NCBI GenBank assembly: GCA_030562195.1
Contig: CM060200.1
Span: 25,831,023 to 25,895,022 of the forward strand
DNA: 64,000 nt
Direction: 5' to 3'
From: Nipponacmea schrenckii
Taxonomy: Eukaryota > Mollusca > Gastropoda > Lottiidae
Shown here: piece after piece, positions 24,485-38,400 of the stretch
Position numbering within the stretch: position 1 is the stretch's first letter
How the letters are laid out: each line of letters starts with the position of its first letter
The notes under the pieces: model-generated
The model's input: the letters and a program-made list of their open reading frames with translations, nothing else
Told to the model about the DNA's origin: nothing
Databases searched by the model: none
Program-made: the position numbers and the translations under genes

Positions 24485-26482
24485 TTAAAATGCCACTCAG
24501 CTCAGGATTTGTTAAAACACATTCTTTGTCCATTTGAAATCAAATTTGAAATATATACAACAGAACTAATACTTAGTATGAGTTTATTTACATGATGGCC
24601 TGAGACCAATCTTTCATTTCAAAATGATAAAATATCAATCATGATAATATACTGGTATAAAGGATAGGACTAATAAGGTTAAGTAAAGTCAAGAACTTGG
24701 TGTACCAGTTATATTCACAGCATTAAAACTCATCATACAAATCCATGACCTATATCTTATCCATGATACAAATTCTCAAACGGTGTGAGCGCCAAGATAT
24801 CACATCGTCTTAATTTCTAGGATGTCCTAGGTTCTGATCTATAACCCTGTTTCTAGGATATTTTAGCACCAAGACCGTTTAGAATACATGGCCTGAATCC
24901 AAATCTGTTAATTCTATGTTAAATGAACACATAGTTTTTTAAGCATTAACACAAAAAGTTCATCTCATATACAGATACAATAAATGTTATTATCAACAAC
25001 TTTTTAAGCCAGAGTTATGGTTTGCATTATTACTTAAAAAACCTACAAAAAAAGACACAGGCTGTTTGTAATCATTATTTGTTGTACGGTACACAAATAT
25101 TGTATTGAACACTGCAAGAAGCATAAAAGGAACTAGGGTAAACTTATGAATTAGTATAGTATTCAGTGACATAAGGTTAGATAAAGTGTAATATAATGAA
25201 ATCTCTATAAATCATTCAACAGTACTAGGAAGTTGCATCAAGCTGAATGGTACATTATCTTAGGAAGGGTAACCAGTTATAGTTTAAAGGATAAAATTAT
25301 GGATTTTAGACTTAAACGTCTTCTAGTGTGGGTACAACTCATAAACTCAAGACAATATTATGGAATAGCATTTCATCTGATGATGGCAAGTGTGAATTAT
25401 GGTCAAATGTTATGTGGTTCACAACCTTATTAAAGAAGTGTGCTTATTCCATAATATCCTCTTGTAGTTGTAAATTATATTGATAGTTGAAATAGAATTT
25501 TAAGTCATCTTTTAATGGTCAACCACAAATAAAATACCTTGAGGTGGGGGAAAAGAATAGTTGTAAAAACACAATATCAAAAGTGACAACTTTAAAAAGA
25601 AATTGTGAGGAAGGAAGAAAAGCACTATACAATATTAAACTAAAATATATAAAACAATTACATTCTAATTCTTAATTAATCTAAACATACATTTTCCCTA
25701 AACTCACATGTTCTAACAATCCATGCAAAGGCAGTTATCTCGGACAAAAATGCAACTTTCTCACAACTATTGATAGATGACTAGTGATGAATGTAAGGGA
25801 TAGTAACAAATAAATATTTGCCTCAACTGTTGATAGATTTGAAATCCAGCCAAGCTACTTCTATAAATCTAGCATACTTAGCAATAATTCATATACTCTT
25901 AAAGCACCCTATTTAAATACTCTTCCAAATCTTCAAAAATATCATGATATACAAATATCAATATTGAATCTTACTGGCCCTTGTGTTTATAGGTTAAGAC
26001 AATCTAGACAAACAAGGCAAGGCCCCAACTTATTCAACTTAATTTGATGCATTTTTGAAATGTTAAAACTTGATTCTTATTTTCAGCCAAGGCAGTGAAC
26101 AATAAAAACAAATTGTGAAACATAATATACTACAATCTAATGTCAAGCAAAGTATGCATATCTGGGCATTTTAAAACAAAAACAACACCTTTGGTCATAT
26201 ACTCAAAAACTTAAACTAAGATCATATCCAGATTGGATAACCAATATAAAATCAAGTATAATGATTAACCATTTAGAAGACTTTATTAGTAAAATTTTCT
26301 TATCTTATTTCTTCTAAAGAGCTCCCCACTATTTTGAGGTAATTGGGTAATATATTGACCATATGCTTATTGTGGAAAAAATTGGAGGGCTTGCTCACAA
26401 TCTCTCAGATATGCATACATATCCTTGCTCTACTATAACATTCATTATAAAATTTGTTCCCCAAAAATAACCATTCAATCCT
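24485..26482. other. 3' flank / probable 3'UTR of YTHDC1
   Basis: No convincing coding sequence. AT-rich sequence directly downstream (minus strand) of the YTHDC1 stop codon, plausibly including its 3'UTR. No poly(A) site can be chosen with confidence. Confidence 0.4.
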
Positions 26483-29400
26483 TTATCGCCTGTCACGTGA
26501 CCTATCTCTCTCACGTCGGTCACGATGTCTATCCTTCTCTCTTTCCCGATCACGTCCCCTCTCTCTTCCGCTATCACGGTCACTATCTCTATCACGTCGT
26601 CTACTACTGGATCTATGTGATGTTCGACGTAGAAAATCATCAACATCTCGTTCATACTGAAAAAATATTGAAATTATATTTCACATTACACTGTACACGT
26701 CCTGATTTCTGAGACCGAGACAAAAAGACTGTAGATGATTATGACAAGACAAGTCAATACGACTGGCGTACAATCCAATCTTATACCGCCTTTATATACC
26801 TGTGTGTCACAAGAAAGATAGCTATTGCAGTCAAAATATATGATAATGTGAATAACTTAGGTCATGCAGTGGCGGAGCCACAGGGGGGGCAGCCGCCCCC
26901 CCTCGCAGCCCCAAAGGCTAGTTTTTCGGGCAAGGCATTTAAAAAAAAAAAATTTTAACAGCCCAATTTTTTTTTTTTTTTGGAATTTAAAATTAAATCA
27001 TATCTTTTCCCGAATATCCTATATTACTATAACTGTATTTTTTTTAATTGATAGCCCAATTTTATTCTCCTATAATAATATTTCATAATTCATATTATTT
27101 AAGGATCGAAATCACTGCCCGAATGTCATTGCTATGATTATATTTTACATATTTCAAAAATTGAAATCGCAGCCCGAAAGTAGAGTTTAGAACTTTTTTT
27201 TACACAACCAAAAAAAGACAATTCGGGCACATATTTCAATTTTTTCAATAAATATTGTATGACATACAATATTTGTTAAAAAAAATGGAAATCAGTGCCC
27301 GAATTGCCTTAAGTTAAGACAATTCGGTAAGGTTTCACCTAAAAAGTTAACAAGTTCCTTGGCTTACTTCCCTTGGAAAATAGATCACGAGCAAGGGATG
27401 ACGCCGCTGGTGATGGTCGTACCAGATTTCTTCGAGATACCTATTATGTTATCGTAGATACTTTGACATTTCAGATGAATGAACGATTCTCAGATTTTAC
27501 TGAAATTGCTAATAAATTTTCTGCCTTAGATCCTAAATATTTCTCAGATAAAAACAGTGAAACGAAATTGATTGAACTTGGAAAGTTTTATAGTAAAGAT
27601 GTCAATACTGCCGAACTAATAGATGAATATAGACATTTTAAAATAGTTTTAGAAGATATATTTACACCCCCTTCATCCGTACTTCTAAAAGTCAAAGATG
27701 TTTTACCCTTCATTATACAAAATACTATGGATACTGCATTTCCCAATTTGACGATTTTGTATAAAATATTTTTGACAATCCCTGTATCCAGTGCTGCCAG
27801 TGAGAGAAGCTTTAGTAGATTGAAACTAATAAAAAATTATCTGAGATCAACAATGGCTGAAGACAGGCTCTCAAATTTATCTTTGATAAATATAGAAAGG
27901 AATATTGCCAAAGATGTTGATTTCAACAAAGTCATTCAGACGTTTTCAACGATGAAAAAAAGGAGAAAAGCTATGTATGACTAAAGTTGATATCTATGAT
28001 AATTGAAATTTAAAAAAAAAATCGAAATGATAAAATCCATACAAACATAACATATCCATTAGCCGAAAATCTCATTCAAAATCGGGTGAAAACAGTACAT
28101 CCCGTAAATTAAACTGAATACTTATGGATCTCCTAAGGGGGTAGTATCATGTGTTCTAGAAAGAGTGAAAATACTCTGCCAATAACAATAGTGTTTCTCT
28201 CGAAGAAAACTCTCATAACTAAGTTAAAAATTCGGGCAACCTCGGAAATCTCGCCCCCCCCTGGGACGTAAACCTGGCTCCGCCACTGAGGTCATGTGAT
28301 TTAAGGGGGTTGACAACCTTATCGTTCAAGGTGTATTTCAATCAAGAAACGTATTAAGTTGATATCCATTTTATTTGGCATTAACAGAAACTCATCTAGT
28401 AAAAATTTTAGCTCAATCGCTTCAGTAGTTTGTCAGATATCGGTCCGTAAAGATAATCTATTTATAGAACAAAATGGGGTAATCCTCTATGTAGACGTAC
28501 AAATTACGTTGTCAGTTGACATTTTTGAGTACTACGTCATCAGCTAAATAAACCTTTTCTACGTTCGTCCAATGACATTTGTCGATCAGATTTGCATTGG
28601 GGGAATCCAGAAGTCACGTGATTTCCCATAAATCTTTACGTCACATGTAAACAGAGAAATTTTATGATTGGTGGGGTGTTTTAACATGTGCTAAACCATT
28701 GTTTTAGCACTCCAATTGTTTGGTTATCGGTTCATATCGATGCCTAAAAGGTGCTTAAAGATTTCTACAGCATGAAAGACAATCTTTTAACAACATGATC
28801 GTTAATTACGTAAGGTTTACATGTGTTTGCAAAATGTTGACAAAAACTGATATTTTTCCAAAAGCATATCTCGCTTACAATTTATCCGATTTTTACAAAC
28901 TTTGGCTTCAGCTAAAGCTTACGATGTCCTCTATAACTTTACGTTGGCTTTTTTTAAATGAAATGAATAGTTTTTTAAAAATTCAATTTTTCGTAAATGC
29001 TCTCTCAAAATTTTGATTTCTATCAATATCTTCAAACAAAACAACATTTTCCAAAAAGCCAACGTAATTTTGCAGAGATACATGCAGACTTGCGTTGCAC
29101 AAAATTTCAACCTTCTATATTAAATAGTCTAGTAGATATGCTAATTTTAAGGGAATAATTGACGTTTTTTTCGTTCATCTTTCATACCCTATTTCTCAAA
29201 GTTGAAATGTCATAAAGAAATAAATTTTATATTTTTGGATAGCTGAAAGTCCCCTCTTTCCATTGATATTTAAATATTTCAGATAGGCGGAAAAAGAAGT
29301 GGTTGAAATCGTCTATTTTTTGTACATAGGTTTAGGGTTGTCAACGTCAACCCCCTTAACATACCTGTTTCATGGATCTCTTTGTTGATTCTGGTTGAGG

Positions 29401-32400
29401 TGTAGGATAATCTGGTCGCATTAAAAACTCTCGAGGATTTCGATTATAGGTTGGATAAACTTGGGGTGCTTCAAAATACCCAGGAGGCTGAAAAAAATCA
29501 TAAATAATAGAGATATGGTTATATAAATTGAACAATTGACATCTGGTGTGTCTACAATCAAATCTTTTTATTGAAAAACATGTTTAACAGAAATTGGAAT
29601 TTCATACTGAAAAATAAGATATCTTAGATTATTTCTAGGGTTAATCTCATGCTGTCAACATCAGTTTTGGATATAAAATCCACTTTTTACAACAGCTTGT
29701 TTTAAAAATGAATGTTAACAGTCCCAGAAAGAACTAAAGAAAACAATTTTAACTTACTGGAGGTCCAAAAGGTGGCATTGGTGGGGGGTGAAATTTACCA
29801 AACTCTCTCATATAATCACTATACGACTGCAAATAAAATATATCAATTCTTAATTAAATTCAAAGCAAATGAACTTGAGTTTTCAGTCCCACTTTTATGC
29901 ATATGTCCTGGAGCCTATTTCACGAAAACTTAACTTAGGATGATTTTAGTGTTCCAATGGGCAGATTGGTCAGTCACTAAAATTGAGTTTTTATAAACCA
30001 CTCAGGTTACTGTATTTCTTAAAATCTTGATTGTGTCTTTATTAAAATTTTGTGAAACAGGCAAACACAAAGCAGTCTTCAATGAGGGGAAAAAACATTT
30101 TGGAAAATGGCATGCAGTGTTAATCTCAGTCCCTTTTTTTATTATTTTTTATCAAAACAGACAATTCAGAATCAATCTCCTAAAAACTTGTTTTTTTTTT
30201 AATTTGACCTTCTGCACAAGACCAGCAGGTGCTATGAGATTTTTCACACAAAATGTCAATGTAGGAATAGCATGGGCATTTCATTTTGAAGAACAAGTAA
30301 TAATATGAAATCATAACTTACTCCATTCAAAAAGGTTTCTCTTCTCACTCCAGGGGGGTTAAAGTTTCTTGGTCCACCTCTACAAAATAATTCAACATTT
30401 GATGCCTACCAATATTTTTACAAATACTCTTATTTTGAAAATATGAAACAACATTACACAATAATAAAATAGCCCTCACAAAATAGCTAACATCAGTTGC
30501 ATATTCACTATCTAGGCAACTGGTCAATGCTATGGTATTAGATGGTGATGAGAACATAGTATCATAAAAGCACTGGCCTAGGTAACAAAGTAAAGATTTA
30601 TGATACAAGGTGCAAGTTAAAGGTTCGGATAATTAGATGCGCTAGTTATGGATGTCTCTGAAATATTATCTGGTGTGAGGGCATCTATTCTTCTGCACCT
30701 ATTGGGCTAATAAAAAAGGACATGTACTGAAATGTTATTAAGTGGATTAACAATTTTAAAATCTATTAAAATCAGTAGGGACATGCTCAGCTCTAGCCAT
30801 AAAACCCCAAATCTTTAAGTGTTTCTGTACATTTTTAAGATAGCTATATTAACTCACCTATCCATTCTTCTGAAACCACCACCACCTGTAATCAATGCAG
30901 TTCAACTTTGTGTTAAAAACAATTTAAAAATGGCAATGTATTTTCTTGTTGTAGTTTATCAAAGTTTGGACTGAAGCTGTTTTTTTAAACCATGCCCAAC
31001 AATAACATGTTTGCTCCTTGGAACTGCAATACCTTTTAAACTAATCTTAGGATCTTTCCCACTCCCTTTCCATTAGTTTGAAAGAACTAGCACTAATGTA
31101 AACTTAAATGATGAAGTTTATGAACAAGTTTTCACCTAATTGATTCAGAACTGACATAAAACCTACCATCTCTATCAAAATCATTCCTCATTCGTTTACG
31201 AGGTCTATCAAAAAAATCTTCTCGGCCACCAGGTCTGCGTCTGAAAGGGGGATTTATAAGATTAGAAATAAGTTGTTTAAGCCTATATATATAGGCTAAA
31301 TTATCAGTAGTGTGATCATACTACTTCAATCGAATCAACAGTGAAATTGACACAGTGAAATGGTATAAGGTGAGAATTACACTCCAAAATCGGGTAGAAA
31401 CTGATATTTAAGTCAAGAAAGTGTCAGGCTTGACATTACCATTATTGAAGATTGAAGAAATTGTAGTCAATTATTACTTGGTATAGTTTATTATTTGATA
31501 TTAGAAAGATTATAGAGCTCTGATGGGCATTACTGAACGATTGTGGTTTTATAATTGAAAGATCTCTGCAACACAAAACCAATTTTACATTTGTCTGAAG
31601 TTATTTTAGCACTATCTAATATCTAGTATTTGGAACGCTTGGACTAGTTTACATTTGTATGTGGCACACTAGTCTATAATTCTTATGTGAGGTACAATTT
31701 GTATGTAGTTTGAAATTTGCATGTGAGCTACAATTTGTCAGTGGTACCCTAGTTTGTAATTTGCATGTGAGGTACAATTTATCTGTGGGACCCTAGTTTG
31801 TAATTTGTATGTGAGCTACAATTTGTCTGTGGGACAAGAGTTTATAATTTGTATGTGAGCTATTATAAATAGTATGTGTGACACTAGTTTGTATGTGAGC
31901 TATAATTTGTAGGTATAACTAGTTTGTAATTTGTATGTGAGCTATAATTTGTCTGTGGGACAAGAGTTTGTAATTTGTATGTGAGCTACAATTTGTCTGT
32001 GGGACAAGAGTTTGTAATTTGTATGTGAGCTATTATAATTAGTATGTGTGACTCTAGTTTGTATGTGAGCTATAATTTGTAAGACTAATTTGTAATTCCG
32101 TTGTGAGCTATGATTTGTCTGCAAGACTCTAGTTTGTTATTCGTATGTGTGAGCTATTTTTTGTCTGTAAGACTCTAGGTTTTTAATTTGTATGTGACCT
32201 ATAATTTGTAAGACTAGTTTGTAATTAGTATGTGAGCTATGATTTGTCTGTAAGACTAGTTTAATTCACATGTGAGCTATGGATTGTATGTGTGACACTA
32301 GTTTGTAATTCCTTTGTGAGCTATGATTTGTATGTGTGACACTAGTTTGTAATTCCTTTGTGAGCTACGATTTGTATGTGTGACACTAGTTTGTAATTCC

Positions 32401-35400
32401 TTTGTGAGCTATGATTTGTATGTGTGACACTAGTTTGTAATTTGTATGTGAGCTATTATAATTTGTATGAGTGTCACTAGTTTTCAATTTGTATGTGAGC
32501 TACAATTTGTATGTTGGAACGCTCTTTTGTATTTGTTGGATACATTTTGTCTGTGGGAAACTAGTTTGTAATTTGTACACAAACCACAATTAATTGGTTT
32601 TTTATATTTCATCAAAAAGTGAGCTTCAGAAGTCTGTTATTTGTACACTAATTAAATATAAGGGTTTGTAATATAGGTTTATATGAAGGATTTATGTTGA
32701 TTTTTGCAATATGAAAAGAAAAACATACCATTATAACAGGTTTTGTTCTGCATTCAACAGGATTAATCCTTTAAAGGCAGTCACACAATAACACAATTAT
32801 AGTCCCAAATCATGATTCAAGTCCCCATATTATGTTCAGATTAAAAACACAACCTGAACAATAGTCCCTTAAACACAATATGAAACCCTGCCACAAACCT
32901 TTGTCCAAAGAACTATGTTTTAGTCCCTGAACTTGTTCAATTAATAATGAACTTTAGTCCTTTGTTAAAATTGCGAGTCCAAAATATAATTAAACACTTT
33001 TTGTTTAGTCCAAATATAAAACTTTTAGATTTGCCGTTTTCATGAAAGTTTATTTCATAATCACATTCATGATCAGTTCATGATTTGTCGAGGATTTGGG
33101 AATAGTTCATGATTTTGTGTGGAATCGATTGACGCTACTCCTGAGAAACAAGAACTTTATGGTTGATGGACTGGCACAAATGTACGATTTTAGTCCAAAA
33201 TTTGGCAAAATCTTCATTTGGCATTGGATTTGTTTGAAGTCCTGGATAGATGACTTAAACTTCACTAAAGTCTATTTTAGCTCATTTCCATTTTGAAACA
33301 TCACTATGGCAACACTTACTGATATTTTCAAAGTTTTTTTTATAATTTTATAAGCACTTGAACTCAATGTTGAGAGAATTAAGTCTGTTAAAAACTTGAT
33401 TCTGGGCCTGAAACACCCTCGTAAAAATTACAATACAACCTGATAATCTGGACTATCTTAGCTTGGATGATCAAGTCTACATACTTACCACTATTTTAAA
33501 ACTATGTTTAATCAGTTTCTTTATGTTCATAATCAAGGAAAGTATTGTAAACTTTTTTTATGAACTGAACCTAGCAGCCCTTCTTGAGGAAAGGCAGTTG
33601 TTCATATTAATACTGATATTTTGTTATCGGTAGAAATTAACCAAGAAATCTGACACTAGGACAATCCTCGTCTGTGAACATCAATTTCACCAAACACAGT
33701 AATAATTCCTAACCTATTAAATACTCCTGAAGCTCCTCCCCCTCGACGGGTCGTTTGAAATTTTTCTCTTGTTTTCTCTGGGTGATGTACGGTACGTTTG
33801 CCAGATTTGACTATTTTCTTTGCAATGGCTATGAGGTCAATATTATCATCGGCAGGAAATAATCGACATAAAGTTTCTCCACAAGTAGGTTCGATTTCCT
33901 GAAAGGCAAAAAAGATTATTGATCAGACTGATTAAATTTGATTAACTAAAACCAGACTTAGATGTAGTAATATCACAGGTCCTTACCAAGTCACGGAATA
34001 AGATAGAGATATCATAGAAACATCAAAAGGTACAGGGTTCGGAAGATGTGCAAAGAAAATTGGCGCAAGACATCTAGATTTCTGACATTTATTAATAACA
34101 TGTACCATTCACATGCTCATACAGGCAGCAATAGCATGCTGTATGAGCATGTCAAACGTCAAGTTAATAATGTTACAAAAAAATCCATATATCTTGTACT
34201 TCACCTATATTCTAATGTCTTGCAAACAGTATACATATATTACATTGTGTATCAACAATTTTGAAACTGAAGCCACTGAAAACTGACAATATTACAACAG
34301 TGGACCACCTCACTGAATAACTGGTTAACTAAAAAGTTCAGAAATTAAAAACAATAACATTACCTGTCCATCTCTTCCTATTTTTACAGGTAAATTATCA
34401 TTCCAGGGATTGTGTAGATGATTTACTTTAGTAAATGATAAATCATGTCTGAAAAATAAAATCAAAATTTTTAAAGTACATTCTACCAATTAAGGAAAAC
34501 ATAACTTTCATGTCAAAAAAAAAAAAGGATAGAATCTAGATCATGCACTTCAGAAGCCAGCCCAAATGAATAGTTCAAAATTCCATAAAAAATCTAAGAC
34601 GGGCTAAATCTCTCACAAACTGGATCTAAGTCAACACACAAATATACAGCTACATACCTAGTAATCCAGTCCAATTTAAAAACACCACTTAATGCTCTAG
34701 CTGACATACCAGGCGGTAAAACCCAGCGTATAGGCGGATGGTCTTTTGTGGCTTCTTCAGACACTCTAGCAAATCCTAGTAGAGGATAAAAATTCCATAT
34801 GACAAATCTTAAGAAATGACTTTATAAGAATTCTCAGCTATATACTAGATTGCTAATTTGATTAAATTAAAAAAAAAAAAAACAACCAATAAAGCCATTG
34901 ATATGTATAAAGAAATACCCATATAGCATTTCTAATTTCAAAGATAACCAAACAATAAGTAGATAGCCATGACGTTATGGGGAGATAATGAAAATTTCAT
35001 TGATTTTTGAAAATATCTGAATTACCTTGAAATCTTCCACTTTCTTTTACAGAAAATATTAAAATAACATTATCATATTCCTGAAAGAAATATAGAAATA
35101 ATGTATTAAGTTGAGACTTCATCATCATAATAATCTATCTAAAATTGAACTCATGTACTAAATCAAATATTGAAATTTTTTTATGACAATACACCTGTAA
35201 AAATGATAAAACTGACTGAGATACAAAACAAATTTTACTATATCAAATGCAACGAAGTATTATAACATAGACTATATAGGCTAATACTTACCCTAAAAGC
35301 TTGATTAAGTCTGGCTTCATTTTGAGGTGGTGTTGACCACACCCCTTTAGCTTTAGCCAGGGCCACATTCTCATGATTATTACTCTTGATTAGAAAATAA

Positions 35401-38400
35401 CAGGCATTTCTGAAGACATACTTTATCTTAGATCTAGCTCCTGTAAAATATTTATTCAATTGAATCAACTGAGGTATCAAAATCATTTTTATATTCAGGT
35501 TGATCATTATATAATATACAATTTGTCTACACTTTTTTTTTTACTTAAAAAAATCAAGATATAGTTACTGTGTTAAATAATCTTCTTAATTTATAATTTC
35601 TCTAAATATATTTTCATAACCATACATCTTATTTAGTTTTATATTATCATTGTGAGATACAAGACGTGAGAAATCAAATTATCAAGTACATACGTCTAGA
35701 ATCATCATCGCTATGGTTGCTAGTTTGATCCCATTGTATTGGTGAAATATCACGTTGATCAGAGGATTTACGCTTTCTACGTCTCTTCTTTCCACCTTCA
35801 TCATCTACAGAAAGAAAATAATGAACTGTATGGAAAAGTGTGCAATTAAAGATACTAAATACAAGAAGCACAGAATATAACAAGAAAACACTTCTTTAAC
35901 CGCAAATTACATAACATTCTAACAAGTTACACATGTCGTCATCCGATGTTTTAATCATTCTCCTGTTATCCTTAGTATATATCTTGTTTTGCTTTATTCT
36001 TTCGCTATTTCTAATTGACATCTGATGACGATACATGTAACTTGTGTTTGAATGTTATAAACTTTGCTAATAAAGAAGTGCGTTTTATCCCATAATTATT
36101 TTCTTGTGTAATATAAACTCAATACAGCAAGACATTTTTTTCAAAATGAGTCAGATTAGGACTTTAAAGCCTAAAAATATCAAAATTTCATGACAATATG
36201 TATAGATAGGAAGGCATAATTCAAAATCTACTAAAACCAACATCTAAAATTGATAACAATGATTTCTAGTCACAATCCACATTAAAAATAATTTCTAAAT
36301 AAATCAAAGATAGCTTGCCAGGCAAGGTAACATACGCCCACTGGCAGCATTGAATTTGAAAAATAAATAGAGCAATGACTCAAAAACATTCACTAAATGG
36401 ATATTGAAGTCAAGGGCAAAAACTCAAAAACACCAAGTTTCATCAAAATCCATTGAAAATTGTAGCTTCTATTGAACCACAAAAAAATTTTGACACAATC
36501 TTACTAAGTCAAGGGCAATAACTAAAAAACTGTTCATCGAAAAATCATCAAATTCGAACTTGACTGTGTCTTATCAATTCTAATGCTCACACCAAGTTTC
36601 ATTTAAATCCATTGAAAATTGTAGCTTCTATTTTGTCTATCACAAAATCGTCCAAATCGAACTTGACCGCCCTCTTATCAATTCCAATGCTCATACCAAG
36701 TTTCATTAAAATCCATAGATAATTGTAGCTTCTATAGTGTCTACAGAAAATGAATTTTTACGCAATTTTACTTAGTCAAGGGCAATTACTCATAAACTAT
36801 TCATCAAAAAATCGTCAAATTTGAATTTTCTGATAAAAACTGTGGCCTATATCGTGGATATAACCCAAATTGACGCGTTTTTACTAAGTCAAGGGCAATA
36901 ACTCAAAATCTGTTCATTCGATAATTTCCATTTTGGAACTTGACCGAGATATCATCAATATATACATGTATACCAAGTTTCATTAAGATCGGATAAAAGC
37001 TGTAGCCTCTATCATGGATACAACCCTAATTTGACGCATTTTTACTAAGTCAAGGCAATAACTCAAAATCTGTTCATGCAATGATTTCAATTTTCGAACT
37101 TGACCGAGATATCATCAATATATACATGTATACCAAGTTTCATTCAGATCGGATAAAAACTATAGCCTCTATTGTGGATACAACCCAAATTTGACGCGTT
37201 TTTACTAAGTCAAGTGCAATAACTCAAAAAACGTTCATGCGATAATTTCCATTTTCGAACTTGACCGATATATCATCAATATATTCATGTATACCAAGTT
37301 TCATTAGGATCGGATAAAAACTGTAGCCTCCTTGTGGATACAACACAAATTTGACGCGTTTTTACTAAGTCAAGTGCAATAACTCAAAAACCGTTCATGC
37401 GATAATTTCCATTTTCGAACTTGGCCGAGATATCATCAATATATACATGTATACCAAGTTTCATTAAGATCGGATAAAAACTGTAGCTTCTATCGTGAAT
37501 ACAACCCAAATTTGACATGTTTTTACTAAGTCAAGGGCAATAACTCAAAATCCGTTCATTCGATAATTTCAATTTTCAAACTTGACCGAGATATCATCAA
37601 TATATACATGTATACCAAGTTTCATTAAGATCGGATAAAAACTATAGCCTCTATTGTGGATACAACCCAAATTTGACGCGTTTTTACTAAGTCAAGGGCA
37701 ATAACTCAAAAACCGTTCATGCGAAAATTTCCATTTTCGAACTTGACCGAGATATCATCAATATATACATGTATACCAAGTTTCATTAAGATCTGATAAA
37801 ATCTGTAGCCTCTATTGTGGATACAACCCAAATTTGATGTGTTTTTACTAAGTCAAGGGCAATAACTCAAAATCCATTTATTCGATAATTTCAATAATCG
37901 AAATTGACCGAGATATATCAATATATACATGTATACCAAGTTTCATTAAGATCGGATAAAAACTGTAGCCTCTATTGTGGATACAACCCAAATTTGACGC
38001 GTTTTTACTAAGTCAAGGGCAATAACTCAAAAACCGTTCATGCGAAAATTTCCATTTTCGAACTTGACCGAGATATCATCAATATATACATGTATACCAT
38101 GTTTCATTAAGATCGGATAAAAACTGTAGCCTCTATTGTGGATACAACCCAAATAAGTCAAGTGCAATAACTCAAAAACCGTTCATGCGATAATTTCCAT
38201 TTTCGAACTTGACTGAGATATCATCAATATATACATGTATACCAAGTTTCATTAAGATCGGATAAAAACTGTAGCCTCTATCATGGATACAACAAATGTG
38301 GACGGACCGACGGACCGACGGACAGGGGCGACGGCAATATACGTCCACTTTTCCATGTGGGCGTATAAAAACTGTAGTCTCTACAGTGTCCACAAACAAT

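Noticed and set aside
31640..32590. Possible repetitive protein or CRISPR-like array
   Set aside because: All frames are short and the array lies within a YTHDC1 intron; tandem DNA repeat only.
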